From the NCBI GenBank assembly GCA_934183155.1, contig CAKPSB010000006.1, forward strand, positions 1 to 64,000: a DNA stretch of 64,000 bases, written 5' to 3'. Shown here piece after piece: positions 11,661 to 19,467 of the stretch. Position 1 is the first letter of the stretch; each line of letters starts with the position of its first letter. Position numbers and translations under genes: made by a program. The notes beneath the pieces were generated by a model that made no database searches, was not told the origin of the DNA, and saw nothing but the letters and a program-made list of their open reading frames with translations. Origin of the DNA: an uncultured Bacilli bacterium. GTDB lineage: Bacteria; Bacillota_I; Bacilli_A; RF39; UBA660.

Positions 11661-12170
11661 TTATTCTGTTTCTAAATAATCTTTGCCTTTAAAAGGTTCG
11701 TCAAAAAGTAGGTCGTTATATTGCTGCTGTCTTAGGGCTTCATACACCATAATGGCGACACAATTTGAAAGATTTAAAGCTCTTACTTTATTTGTCATTG
11801 GTATTCGAAGACAGGTGTCTAAATGATTTTTAAGAATTGTTTTTGGTATACCTGTACTTTCTTTTCCAAAAACTAAATATATATTTTCTTTTTTATTACT
11901 ATAGTCAAATGATGAATGTGGTTTATGACCATATCTTGTTAAAAAATAAAATTTGCCTTTATTTTTAGAAAGAAAATCTTCCCAATTTTCGTATACGGTG
12001 TAATCACATTCGCTTATGTAATTGGCGCCACATCTTTTGACAACTTTTTCATCTAAGCTAAAGCCTAATGGTTTTATCAAGTGAAGTTTAGTATCTGTGG
12101 CGGCACAAGTTCGCATGATGTTTCCAGTGTTTTGTGGTATTTCGGGTTCATATAAAACAACGTTAAGCAT
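11661..12170 (-). CDS. trmL: tRNA (cytidine/uridine-2'-O-)-methyltransferase TrmL
   Basis: A 169-aa SPOUT-class methyltransferase that modifies the ribose of the wobble base (position 34) of leucine tRNAs using S-adenosylmethionine. Visible family motifs: N-terminal EPEIPQNTGNIMRTCAAT (residues 8-25), the central VFGKESTGIP (about 100-109) and the C-terminal knot segment IPMTNKVRALNLSNCVAIMVYEA. Length is that of TrmL/CspR. The ATG overlaps the end of the upstream gene by 8 bases, so translation is probably coupled to the thioredoxin-like protein before it. Confidence 0.95.
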   Translation of the reverse strand: MLNVVLYEPEIPQNTGNIMRTCAATDTKLHLIKPLGFSLDEKVVKRCGANYISECDYTVYENWEDFLSKNKGKFYFLTRYGHKPHSSFDYSNKKENIYLVFGKESTGIPKTILKNHLDTCLRIPMTNKVRALNLSNCVAIMVYEALRQQQYNDLLFDEPFKGKDYLETE

Positions 12171-12669
12171 TATTTACACCCCACTTTTTTAATAATGTTT
12201 CTATTCTTTTTGATGAATAATTATTGGCTTTGTTTAAAACTGTAGTTATTTTACCGTTTTTAAAAACGTAGATGCTTGATGTGATGTCATCTGTTATTTG
12301 ATCTTTGATTTTTTCATTAGCAGTAAATGATTTTAGTAGGGTATTTAAACTTGATGAGTCTGTTTCATCTATGTTTAGATATAAAATATTTTCTCTGGCG
12401 TCTAACTTTTCAATTACTTTTTTTAATTCATTTTCAAAAGGTTTTAGTTCTATATTATGGGCTGATGAAACATATAAAATAAAGTTTTGATTTTCTAAAA
12501 TATAGTTTGATAGTTCCTCACTTTTTATTTCATTAATAACTTTTGGCATTATTGAGTTTTGAGAATAGTATTCTTTGGTTGTATTATACCAAGATCTAAC
12601 ATAAAATGTGCCAGATATGGTTATTATAAAAATAATGGCTAAAATAATATAATTTTTTGTTTTTTTCAT
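12163..12669 (-). CDS. membrane-anchored thioredoxin-like protein lacking the CxxC motif
   Basis: A 168-aa protein with one N-terminal membrane helix (about 6-25) and an extracytoplasmic domain. The order FILYVSS, later NILYLNIDE, and SSIYVFKNGKIT suggests a thioredoxin fold, but the protein has no cysteine at all, so it cannot do thiol chemistry. It could be a binding or chaperone derivative. It precedes trmL (8-base overlap) and follows the Clp-like AAA+ gene by 28 bases; two genes upstream is a second thioredoxin-like protein with a true CxxC. Start ATG has AAGGAGG upstream. The fold assignment is tentative. Confidence 0.6.
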   Translation of the reverse strand: MKKTKNYIILAIIFIITISGTFYVRSWYNTTKEYYSQNSIMPKVINEIKSEELSNYILENQNFILYVSSAHNIELKPFENELKKVIEKLDARENILYLNIDETDSSSLNTLLKSFTANEKIKDQITDDITSSIYVFKNGKITTVLNKANNYSSKRIETLLKKWGVNNA

Positions 12670-12697
12670 ATTTTCCTCCTTTTTTAATTATATGCTT

Positions 12698-13693
12698 TTA
12701 AAGATCGTTTCCGGTATCAATTTCTTCTAATTTTACATCTGGCAAGACAATTCCTTGATCTTCGCAAATTCTTGAGAACTTTTCTCTGAAAGCGGCACAT
12801 TCTTTTACTCTACTATCGGGATAAATTCTTTTGCTGTCGCGGATGGCTTCATAAACATCTTTTATGCCAACTTCTGTTTTGTTTTGAAATAATGCATTCG
12901 AGAAAGCACCTGAAAGAACTGATAAAGATACGTCTGGATACATGGCTGAAAGGCCATATACTCTTTTATATTCGCTTGTTGCATCTACTATAGATTCCAT
13001 GAGTAATGTTGTGATGAAACGATTATTTATCATTTTAATACCTGTCTTATATTCGATTCTTGGTATTGTTCCAAGTAAAATTTGAATAGTGGCATCTCTA
13101 CTTGGTTCTAGAACATCAATTCGATCAAAACGTCTTAAAAAGGCTCTATCTTTTACGATATATGTTTCATATTCAATTGTTGTTGTAGCACCGATTGCTT
13201 TAATGTCTCCTCTATCTAAAGCTGGTTTTAGGATGTTTGCTAAATCCATTGGTCCATCTTTAGCTCCACCGATTAATGTATGAACTTCATCAATAAAAAG
13301 GATTGTTTTTGGAGCTCTTTTTAATTCATTTACAATTAGGTTGGTGACTGATTCTTGTTTTCCATTTATTGTCATTGTTCCCAACATGGAAGATGAGTTT
13401 ATTTTTAATATGCTGTATCCTTTTAATGCATTAGGAACATCTCCTTTTTGAATTTTATAAGCTATTCCTTCAACGATGGCAGTTTTACCAATACCAGCTT
13501 TACCTATAAGTAAAGCTGATTTGTCTGGTGTTAATAGAACTAACATAGTTTTTTTTATTTCTTCTTCTCTAGCTATAGCTGGATTTGTTACATATTTTTT
13601 TGTTGTTAAATTTTCACAATAGTTTGTAATTATTGGAAATTCATTTGGGTCTAGATTTGTTATTTCATTTGTATTTATTATATTTTCATTCAT
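12698..13693 (-). CDS. stand-alone Clp-type AAA+ domain (ClpB/ClpC D1-like)
   Basis: A 331-aa protein made of a single AAA+ module resembling the first ATPase domain of ClpB/ClpC. Visible motifs: Walker A GKAGIGKT, Walker B ILFIDEVH, sensor/arginine-finger region FLRRFD, then the helical small domain. There is no second AAA+ domain, no middle coiled coil and no Clp N-domain. When aligned without gaps to the ClpB of this window, the substrate pore-loop tyrosine (AKYRG) is replaced by TMTIN, so it is unlikely to thread substrates like a normal unfoldase. It ends before it could bind ClpP. Neighbours are two thioredoxin-like proteins in the same operon. Start ATG is 8 bases after AAAGGA. Confidence 0.82.
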   Translation of the reverse strand: MNENIINTNEITNLDPNEFPIITNYCENLTTKKYVTNPAIAREEEIKKTMLVLLTPDKSALLIGKAGIGKTAIVEGIAYKIQKGDVPNALKGYSILKINSSSMLGTMTINGKQESVTNLIVNELKRAPKTILFIDEVHTLIGGAKDGPMDLANILKPALDRGDIKAIGATTTIEYETYIVKDRAFLRRFDRIDVLEPSRDATIQILLGTIPRIEYKTGIKMINNRFITTLLMESIVDATSEYKRVYGLSAMYPDVSLSVLSGAFSNALFQNKTEVGIKDVYEAIRDSKRIYPDSRVKECAAFREKFSRICEDQGIVLPDVKLEEIDTGNDL

Positions 13694-13697
13694 TTTA

Positions 13698-14105
13698 TCA
13701 TTCCTTTATATAACCATTTTCTTTAAATTTTTTAATTATTTTACTGCTTTTAACGCTGCCATTTATACGATTGAATGTATCTTTTTCTTTACCCTTTGTA
13801 ACAAATACGGTTGTTGGTGTTCCAGTTATTGGAAACTGACTTGTTACATATGACTCTTCAGCTTCTGACAATTTATGAAGATCAATATATTTAACGGGTA
13901 CGTTATATTTTTTTATTACCTCATTTAATGTTTCTTTATAGTTTGAACATGCACTGCAAGTATCAGAACCAATAAATAAGATAAAGCTTGTTTTTTTGTC
14001 TATCATATCGGTTAATTGTTTGTAGCTTATTTCCTCGTATGTTTTATTGACATGGCAAGCTGTTAAAGTAAATATGGCAACTATAATTATTAATACTTTT
14101 TTCAT
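13698..14105 (-). CDS. thioredoxin-like lipoprotein with CxxC
   Basis: A 135-aa lipoprotein: signal peptide ending in LTAC, then a thioredoxin-like domain with the redox pair CSAC in the usual place after the first beta strand (FILFIGSDTCSAC) and a cis-proline loop GTPTTVFV. It should act outside the membrane as a thiol-disulfide oxidoreductase or redox-partner protein. I use the ATG at 14105 because AAAGGTG lies 6 bases upstream; a GTG three codons earlier overlaps that site. The stop codon TGA lies just before the start of the AAA+ gene, so the two are likely cotranscribed. Confidence 0.83.
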   Translation of the reverse strand: MKKVLIIIVAIFTLTACHVNKTYEEISYKQLTDMIDKKTSFILFIGSDTCSACSNYKETLNEVIKKYNVPVKYIDLHKLSEAEESYVTSQFPITGTPTTVFVTKGKEKDTFNRINGSVKSSKIIKKFKENGYIKE

Positions 14106-14166
14106 TATTATCACCTTTTTTTAATTATATAACAAAAATTGGCAAAAAAAAAGTCAAGAAAAAACA

Positions 14167-14183
14167 AAGTTAAAAAAACTTTA
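14167..14183 (-). terminator. weak terminator after the LysM protein gene
   Basis: Reverse strand AAAGTT-TTTTT-AACTTT followed by GTTTTTTC. The stem is only 6 A/T-rich pairs, so the assignment is uncertain. Confidence 0.4.
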
Positions 14184-14630
14184 TTTTTTGTACACTATTA
14201 ATTGGTCATTTGTCAAATAAATGGTTGGATTTTGTTTTATTAGTTCATTTGGTGATATTTCCATTTGGACTAATAAGCTATTTAATGTATCGTCTTGTTT
14301 GGTTATATAAAATTTTGTGTCTTTTTTGGGGATTGTTATTGTTTGGTTTGGATAAATTATATCTGTTTCGTTTAGGCCATTTAATCTTAGTATGTTGCTT
14401 GGAGTTGTATTGTTTTCTTTAGCTATTTTATAAATGTTATCACCGCTTTTTACTATGTAGTCAGTAAAATATGGATTAGTTGTTTTTGGTACTATGATAT
14501 TTGTGGATGGAATTAAAATGCTGGCAGGTGATATATCATTTAATATGGCTAAGTCTTCTTTTAATATGTTGAATTTTTGAGCTATACTAGATAAGGTATC
14601 TCCAGCTTGAACCTGATATATTTTATACAA
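14181..14630 (-). CDS. LysM repeat protein (three LysM modules)
   Basis: A 149-aa protein composed almost wholly of LysM modules: residues 3-48 (YQVQAGDTLSSIAQKF), 56-101 (DYIVKSGDNIYKIAKEN) and a more diverged third one from about 106 (FYITKQDDTLNSLL). LysM modules bind peptidoglycan. There is no signal peptide and no catalytic domain. In spore-formers, small LysM proteins without signal peptides (SafA, SpoVID-like) are made in the mother cell and sit at the cortex-coat interface; that is a plausible but unproven role. Start is a TTG with GAGGTG 7 bases upstream. Confidence 0.85.
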   Translation of the reverse strand: MYKIYQVQAGDTLSSIAQKFNILKEDLAILNDISPASILIPSTNIIVPKTTNPYFTDYIVKSGDNIYKIAKENNTTPSNILRLNGLNETDIIYPNQTITIPKKDTKFYITKQDDTLNSLLVQMEISPNELIKQNPTIYLTNDQLIVYKK

Positions 14631-14683
14631 TGTTATTCACCTCATATTTATTATATGTTTTAGTTTATGTCTGGCACCAAAAA

Positions 14684-14704
14684 AAGTTCTACTAACGAGA
14701 ACTT
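14684..14704 (-). terminator. terminator after the bactofilin-like gene
   Basis: Reverse strand AAGTTCT-CGTTAGT-AGAACTT (14698-14704 with 14684-14690) followed by TTTTTGG. It overlaps the last codons of the gene. Confidence 0.8.
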
Positions 14705-15777
14705 ATTCTTTTGATTACTGTTTCATATATTATACCAATTCCAATAATGGTTATTATTACTTTTACAAAGGCATTTATTCCTGGAATTAAATATAATATG
14801 AATAGTGTGGATAGGCCTAAAATGCCAACGATAAGCATGTTCATATCTTTGTCAAAGAATTTTTGCCATAGTTTATATCCTAACAAATAGGCTGCGAAGA
14901 TTGGAGCTAGGTATATAGTTATAATATATATAGCTAGTAAAATTAAAGCCAAAGGAATTCCAAAGGAAATTAAAACTAGGGCAAACATAACTAAAGGCAT
15001 CATTACTATCAATACTAGGCCTTTTGTAAATGTTTCTAAGGCTTTATTAAAATCGAATTTTTCATATGTGTTTTCTATTTTTTTGAATAATTTAGGGGCA
15101 ATTAAAGTTAAAATTGCTAATATTAATAATAGTGACATTAATGACATAAATTCATTCATAGTTGTTATAGCAAAGTTGTCTTTTTTTGTTTGGACTTCTT
15201 TTGTTTTAACTATTTTTCCGATTACTGCTTTATTATTTAGTTTTATGTCGGCATCTTTAGGATATGATAGTGTGCCTAGCACTTTGACGTTTTTGTCTAT
15301 TTTTATGTTAGTTGCATATATTTTTAGATTGCCATTTATTTGGGCATCTTTTATACTAACAGAAGAAGCATAAATACTTATGTTTCTATTAATGTTGCCA
15401 CTTATTTCGACGGTTGCACCTGCTACTATGGCATCTCTTTTTATAATAGCTTCTTTGCCAACGGTGACAATGTTACCGGCAATAATGGTGTCATTGTTTA
15501 TGGTTCCATTTATATCTGCTTGGTTTGCAGCAATGATGGCATATTCGCTTTTTCCATTAAAATTTACTTTGTTACCTGCCAAAAAGCTTATTCCCTTAGC
15601 TTTTCCTTTATACTCAACGGTTTCTCCCGCTAGGGCTACTGAGCCATTTGTGGTATCTTCTTTTGAAACTTCATTATCAGCTTTTGTTATAAAATGATTT
15701 TGTTCTTTAGCTTCTACTGGAATTAACAATAAAGTACTGGTTAGTAAAACTGTTATAATTGTTGTTATTTTCTTCAT
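14692..15777 (-). CDS. bactofilin-like polymer-forming domain with C-terminal membrane helices
   Basis: A 361-aa protein with a signal peptide (cleavage near VEA-KE, residue 23), then a right-handed beta-helix of about 150 residues. The helix has short repeating hydrophobic strands and glycine/asparagine turns (GEAVEYKGKA-type, NGTINNDTIIAGNIVTVGKEAIIKR pattern), characteristic of bactofilin/polymer-forming cytoskeletal domains. Four to five membrane helices follow from about residue 215 to the end. Bactofilins normally polymerise in the cytosol, but here the signal peptide predicts an external beta-helix. Start ATG has AAAGGAGA upstream. It is 11 bases downstream of a lipoprotein gene and probably in one operon with it. 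Confidence 0.78.
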   Translation of the reverse strand: MKKITTIITVLLTSTLLLIPVEAKEQNHFITKADNEVSKEDTTNGSVALAGETVEYKGKAKGISFLAGNKVNFNGKSEYAIIAANQADINGTINNDTIIAGNIVTVGKEAIIKRDAIVAGATVEISGNINRNISIYASSVSIKDAQINGNLKIYATNIKIDKNVKVLGTLSYPKDADIKLNNKAVIGKIVKTKEVQTKKDNFAITTMNEFMSLMSLLLILAILTLIAPKLFKKIENTYEKFDFNKALETFTKGLVLIVMMPLVMFALVLISFGIPLALILLAIYIITIYLAPIFAAYLLGYKLWQKFFDKDMNMLIVGILGLSTLFILYLIPGINAFVKVIITIIGIGIIYETVIKRISSR

Positions 15778-15788
15778 ATTTTTCTCCT

Positions 15789-16379
15789 TTAATATGTGAT
15801 TAATTGATAATTTTTAAGTTTAAACATACTGCTTTTGGGTTTTGATAATTTATCAAATCTGTACAATAATATTTTGTCAAATGTTTTATATCTTATGTAT
15901 ATTAATTTATTTGCATTAAAATAATATGTAGTTTCTTCATCTTTGTTTACGTATTTTTCATAAATTAGGTTTTTATTAAATATTTTTGTTTTGCCGGTTT
16001 CATAACCTGCGGTTTTTAATTTGTTTATATTCTTGGGAATTAATCCAATAGAATTATCAACTTGTTTATTGATTTTTTCTTTTGTATATGTTTTTTGAAT
16101 ATTATCAAAAACGTATTTATAACCATTTTTTTGAATTGTTGTTTGGTTAATGGTTCCGTTTATTTCATAAAGAGAGGCACTACTTTTTTTGGCAAGGATT
16201 ATTTTTGTACTATCATTTTTGTTTGTATTACGATCAAATAGTTCAAGGCAATAGTTATTTTCATCTATGTTTTTAAATGTGTTGTATGTTTTTGAATCAC
16301 CATTTGCTTTGTTTATTACTTTACTTTGGGCGGTGCAGCCAATTAAAAGAAGACATATTAATGGTATTATTTTTTTCAT
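15789..16379 (-). CDS. lipoprotein of unknown function
   Basis: A 196-aa secreted lipoprotein with lipobox LLIG-C15. The mature part is Lys/Asn/Tyr-rich with alternating beta-strand pattern (KIILAKKSSASLYEI, YKYVFDNIQKTY, TTYYFNANKLIYIRY) reminiscent of the LolA-like beta sheet of the larger lipoprotein at 6.9-7.9 kb, but I cannot assign a family. The ATG overlaps the stop of the polyprenyl synthase gene (TAATG), which indicates coupling. It lies between prenyl lipid synthesis and the bactofilin-like protein, consistent with an envelope role only in the broad sense. Confidence 0.72.
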   Translation of the reverse strand: MKKIIPLICLLLIGCTAQSKVINKANGDSKTYNTFKNIDENNYCLELFDRNTNKNDSTKIILAKKSSASLYEINGTINQTTIQKNGYKYVFDNIQKTYTKEKINKQVDNSIGLIPKNINKLKTAGYETGKTKIFNKNLIYEKYVNKDEETTYYFNANKLIYIRYKTFDKILLYRFDKLSKPKSSMFKLKNYQLITY

Positions 16380-17641
16380 TATTTTGATCTTTCTTTTAAG
16401 TATTGAGCAAATCCAAGAAGTAATTTTTTGCTTTCTATATCTAAGAAATCTAGTTTTAATATTGCTTCAAAGCTTTCTTTAAATAGTTTTTCCATATAAT
16501 CTTGGGCATATTTTTTACTGCCACTTTGCTCAAATAATTTTTTTACTTTTTCCATTTCACTTTGTGTTATGTTTTCTTTACCATAGTATTTTAATAATTC
16601 ATCTTTATATTTAGTGTTTATGATATGTGAGTATAGAATTGTTTGTTTGAATTCGCTGACATCGGATGTTGTGGATTTTCCTATGTGTTTTTCATCGCCA
16701 AAGATTCCTAAAAGGTCATCTTTAATTTGAAATGCTATTCCCAAATTTAAAAGGGCATCTTCTAGGGTATTTATCTTTTCTTCTTCTAAGCCACCTAATA
16801 TAGCACCCATGCAATATGGTCCAACCACTGAATACCAAGCTGTTTTTAACTTGTATATTTCCATTACGTGTTCTTCAACATTTTCACTGCCATAAAATTC
16901 TTCATAAAAAGGAAGTATGACGTCAACCATTTCCCCTTCGCAGGTTTTAATGGCAACATTGTTATAATAACTTAACACTTTGGATAAGTTTTCGTTTTTT
17001 TGATAATTATTGGTTATTATTTGTAGGGCTAAATAGAAACCTAAATCCCCTAAACATAGGGCCATTGAATCAGAAAGTTCTTTTCGTTTTTCTTCAAATT
17101 GTTCTTGTTTTTTTATTGGACTTTCATATATTTTTTGATATTTAATTGGTATTGTATCTAGGCCTCTTCTTTTGTCTGCCTTATCAATTATATCATCATG
17201 AATTAGTATTGATGTTTGAAATATTTCTAGGGCCATAGCTAATGGAAGAAAGTTGTCATCTTTTTGTTTTATTTGATATCCCATGGCGATTAATGTGGCT
17301 CTTAAAAACTTGCCTCCTTTGTTGCTTGATACAAATTGGCTTAATGCTTCGGTTAGAAATTTGTTTGAATAACCTTTGGAAAACAAATCGTTATAGTCAG
17401 CCATTTTTAATTCGCATTTTTCTTTTGTTTTAAAGTAATACTTTAAAAATTCATACATTATTTCTTGTTTCTTTATTTCTTTGTCGTTTTCTGTGTAAAA
17501 GGCTATTTTTTTATTTTTATTTTGCATTACCCATTTTAAAAATTCTTCCGAGTCTTTAAAATTTAATATTTTTTTGCTTTTGTATTTTTTGTCAGTGATA
17601 ACATAATCGTTTTCTTTTGTTATATTTTCTAATTTATTCAT
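16379..17641 (-). CDS. polyprenyl (isoprenyl) diphosphate synthase with N-terminal extension
   Basis: A 420-aa trans-prenyl diphosphate synthase. The first Asp-rich motif is HDDIID (148-153), preceded by the GGKFLR substrate site (109-114); the second is FQIKDD (304-309). These bind Mg2+ and the allylic and homoallylic diphosphates. The product chain length (farnesyl, geranylgeranyl or longer for quinones) cannot be read from sequence. Unusual for the family, about 80 residues precede the catalytic fold and look like a separate small domain. Start ATG has AGAGGTG upstream; its divergent neighbour is DedA. Confidence 0.85.
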   Translation of the reverse strand: MNKLENITKENDYVITDKKYKSKKILNFKDSEEFLKWVMQNKNKKIAFYTENDKEIKKQEIMYEFLKYYFKTKEKCELKMADYNDLFSKGYSNKFLTEALSQFVSSNKGGKFLRATLIAMGYQIKQKDDNFLPLAMALEIFQTSILIHDDIIDKADKRRGLDTIPIKYQKIYESPIKKQEQFEEKRKELSDSMALCLGDLGFYLALQIITNNYQKNENLSKVLSYYNNVAIKTCEGEMVDVILPFYEEFYGSENVEEHVMEIYKLKTAWYSVVGPYCMGAILGGLEEEKINTLEDALLNLGIAFQIKDDLLGIFGDEKHIGKSTTSDVSEFKQTILYSHIINTKYKDELLKYYGKENITQSEMEKVKKLFEQSGSKKYAQDYMEKLFKESFEAILKLDFLDIESKKLLLGFAQYLKERSK

Positions 17642-17678
17642 GATACACCTCTTTTAAATTATATCATGTTAACTTGTT

Positions 17679-17707
17679 TTGTACAAATTATAAATACATG
17701 ATATAAT
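17679..17707 (+). promoter_or_regulatory. promoter of the dedA gene
   Basis: TTGTAC (17679-17684) and TATAAT (17702-17707) with a 17-base spacer, followed by AAGGAG at 17719-17723 and a TTG start. Confidence 0.7.
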
Positions 17708-17732
17708 GTTTTAGCGTAAGGAGTTGAGAGCG

Positions 17733-18365
17733 TTGAATTTAATTGATTTTATATTACACTGTAATAGGTATATAGGTGATTTTATTGCGACTTATGGTAA
17801 TTTTATTTACCCTGTTTTATTTATTATTATTTTTTGCGAAACTGGACTTGTGTTTTTACCTTTTCTACCCGGTGATTCACTAATTTTTGCGGCTGGAGCT
17901 TTTGCGGCGATTGGTAAGATGAATGTTTGGCTTTTACTTATACTAATTATTTTAGCGGCTATTTTAGGTGATACAGCAAATTATGAAATAGGACGTCATT
18001 TCGGTAAAAAAATTTTAAATGGCAAACATAAACTAATTAAACAGGAAAATTTAGAAAAAGCTGAGGCGTTGGTTAAGAAGCATGGCGGGTTAGCTGTTTT
18101 TTTGGCTCGCTTTATGCCAATTATTAGAACTATCGTGCCGTTTGTTGTTGGTATGGGACAATTACATTATCCTGAATTTATTAAGTTTAATGCTATTGGT
18201 GGTGTTATTTGGGTATCTCTTTTCTTAGGTATTGGATATTTTTTTGGAAACATACCTACTGTTAAAGAACACTTTACATTAATTATTATGGCTATTATAC
18301 TTTTATCTCTATTACCTGTTATTATTGCTTTTATCAAAAGTAAATTTTCTAAAAGTAAAAAGTAA
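17733..18365 (+). CDS. DedA-family membrane protein
   Basis: A 210-aa integral membrane protein of the DedA/VTT family, which flips polyprenyl phosphate or phospholipid carriers across the membrane. Family blocks visible: E-T/G-L near the first helix (FCETGLVFLPFLPGDS), GDTANYEIGRHFGKK, and the re-entrant FLARFMPIIRTIVPFVVGMG with its conserved Arg. Several helices fill the rest, ending with a Lys-rich tail. I prefer the TTG at 17733 because AAGGAG is then 9 bases upstream; an earlier TTG at 17724 abuts that site. It is divergent from the prenyl synthase, whose product class it might recycle. Confidence 0.92.
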   Translation: MNLIDFILHCNRYIGDFIATYGNFIYPVLFIIIFCETGLVFLPFLPGDSLIFAAGAFAAIGKMNVWLLLILIILAAILGDTANYEIGRHFGKKILNGKHKLIKQENLEKAEALVKKHGGLAVFLARFMPIIRTIVPFVVGMGQLHYPEFIKFNAIGGVIWVSLFLGIGYFFGNIPTVKEHFTLIIMAIILLSLLPVIIAFIKSKFSKSKK

Positions 18366-18403
18366 TCTTTTTGAAAATTTATTGTTTAAGTGTATACATT
18401 ATG

Positions 18404-18427
18404 AAAAGAAACTTTGGTTTCTTTTTT
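18404..18427 (+). terminator. terminator after the dedA gene
   Basis: 9-bp stem AAAAGAAAC with GTTTCTTTT (18404-18412 and 18417-18425, TTTG loop) running into a T tract. Confidence 0.82.
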
Positions 18428-18436
18428 ATAATAAAA

Positions 18437-18454
18437 AGAAGCTAAATAGCTTCT
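18437..18454 (-). terminator. terminator after the glucosaminidase-like gene
   Basis: Reverse strand AGAAGCTATTTAGCTTCT stem followed by TTTTATTATA. It includes the stop codon and is separate from the adjoining rightward terminator. Confidence 0.75.
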
Positions 18455-19251
18455 ATTTTACTCATATATTTTCTTATATTTGCTGCCCATGCTTGACTAG
18501 CGGCATATTTTGGGCCAATTGTTTCAGGCGTTGTTAAGCCTTTGGAAATATAATTATTATATAAATTATTCATAAAGGCTTCTATTCCTTCATCTAATGT
18601 ACTGAAAGATTTGTATGCACCACCATTACATCCTGGTGCTCCTTTCATGCCTCCTACATTGTTACATTGTTTAAGTAATGTTGAACAGTTCCATTGACAG
18701 CCTGTTTCATGTAATACAATGGCAACAGCCAAATATGGATCTATTCCAAGGCTAGCAGCATATTTTGCAAAGGTTTCACCTCTACCAGCTAAATCTGAAT
18801 TTAATATACGATTTAATTTGGCAACCAATTCATCGTATGAAAGTGTATTACCACTAGTATATGTGATGTTTTTTATGGCCTCATCAGCTTTAGCTTTTTC
18901 TTCGGCAGCTTTGGCTTCTTCTTGTTTTTTTCTTTCTTCTTCCTCTTTTTGTTTTTGCAATTCTAAAGCCTTTCTTCGTGCAATTTTTATTTGTTTTAAT
19001 TCATTTACATCAATTTTTATTTTCACTGTATTTACATTTGCATGAAGATGTTTGTTGATTGGCTTTATTTTTAGCTCTTCAACATTTAATAAATTATCAC
19101 TTTTTTCATCAAATTTTACTTTTTCTATATTTAGTTTATTTGATGGATTTATATACGTAAGGCTATAGGCCTTAACGGTAGTTGGTAAAATTGTTACAAC
19201 TACAAATGTGATTATGGCCATAAGGGCCTTAATCGGTTTGCTTGTTTTCAT
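18442..19251 (-). CDS. secreted coiled-coil wall hydrolase, glucosaminidase/lysozyme-like
   Basis: A 269-aa secreted protein: signal peptide (cleavage near VKA, residue 28), a region of about 60 residues, a highly charged coiled coil (about 85-128, RRKALELQKQKEEEERK type), and a C-terminal lysozyme-like domain. HETG (181-184) supplies the probable catalytic Glu182, followed by QCNNVGGMKG and AYKSF-TLDEGI, as in FlgJ/LytG-type glucosaminidases. It should cut the glycan strands of peptidoglycan. The coiled coil before the catalytic part resembles hydrolases kept in check by FtsEX-type partners. ATG start at 19251 has GAGAGGGTG upstream. It has its own promoter. Confidence 0.85.
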   Translation of the reverse strand: MKTSKPIKALMAIITFVVVTILPTTVKAYSLTYINPSNKLNIEKVKFDEKSDNLLNVEELKIKPINKHLHANVNTVKIKIDVNELKQIKIARRKALELQKQKEEEERKKQEEAKAAEEKAKADEAIKNITYTSGNTLSYDELVAKLNRILNSDLAGRGETFAKYAASLGIDPYLAVAIVLHETGCQWNCSTLLKQCNNVGGMKGAPGCNGGAYKSFSTLDEGIEAFMNNLYNNYISKGLTTPETIGPKYAASQAWAANIRKYMSKIEAI

Positions 19252-19262
19252 ATTCACCCTCT

Positions 19263-19292
19263 CCTGTTTTGCTTGTAAAATCAGAAAACAGG
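19263..19292 (-). promoter_or_regulatory. 5' leader hairpin of the wall hydrolase mRNA
   Basis: Reverse strand CCTGTTTT and AAAACAGG (19285-19292 with 19263-19270) form a perfect 8-bp stem. It begins a few bases after the predicted transcription start and ends right at the ribosome binding site GGAGAGGG. It may stabilise the mRNA or limit ribosome access. Confidence 0.5.
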
Positions 19293-19296
19293 CCTT

Positions 19297-19325
19297 ATTC
19301 TAGCATATTTGTCATACCTAGTCAA
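19297..19325 (-). promoter_or_regulatory. promoter of the wall hydrolase gene
   Basis: Reverse strand TTGACT (complement 19320-19325) and TAGAAT (complement 19297-19302) with a 17-base spacer. Confidence 0.75.
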
Positions 19326-19433
19326 ATTGATGGCTTTTTGTTGAACCCTTCTTTGCTTATTTTGCCTTATAATTAAAGGCTTTATGCCTTCTATTAATAT
19401 TGTATGCTATTTAGCTGTTTTTTATACTTAAAA

Positions 19434-19467
19434 AGCATATCTTTATTTTACGTTTTGAAGATATGCT
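19434..19467 (-). terminator. terminator after the first sortase gene
   Basis: Reverse strand AGCATATCTT and AAGATATGCT (19458-19467 with 19434-19443) with a 14-base loop, followed by TTTTTAAG. It overlaps the 3' end of the sortase gene. Confidence 0.7.

Noticed and set aside
19263..19292. c-di-AMP (ydaO) riboswitch before the wall hydrolase gene
   Set aside because: The leader between promoter and start codon is too short for that class and shows only one simple hairpin.
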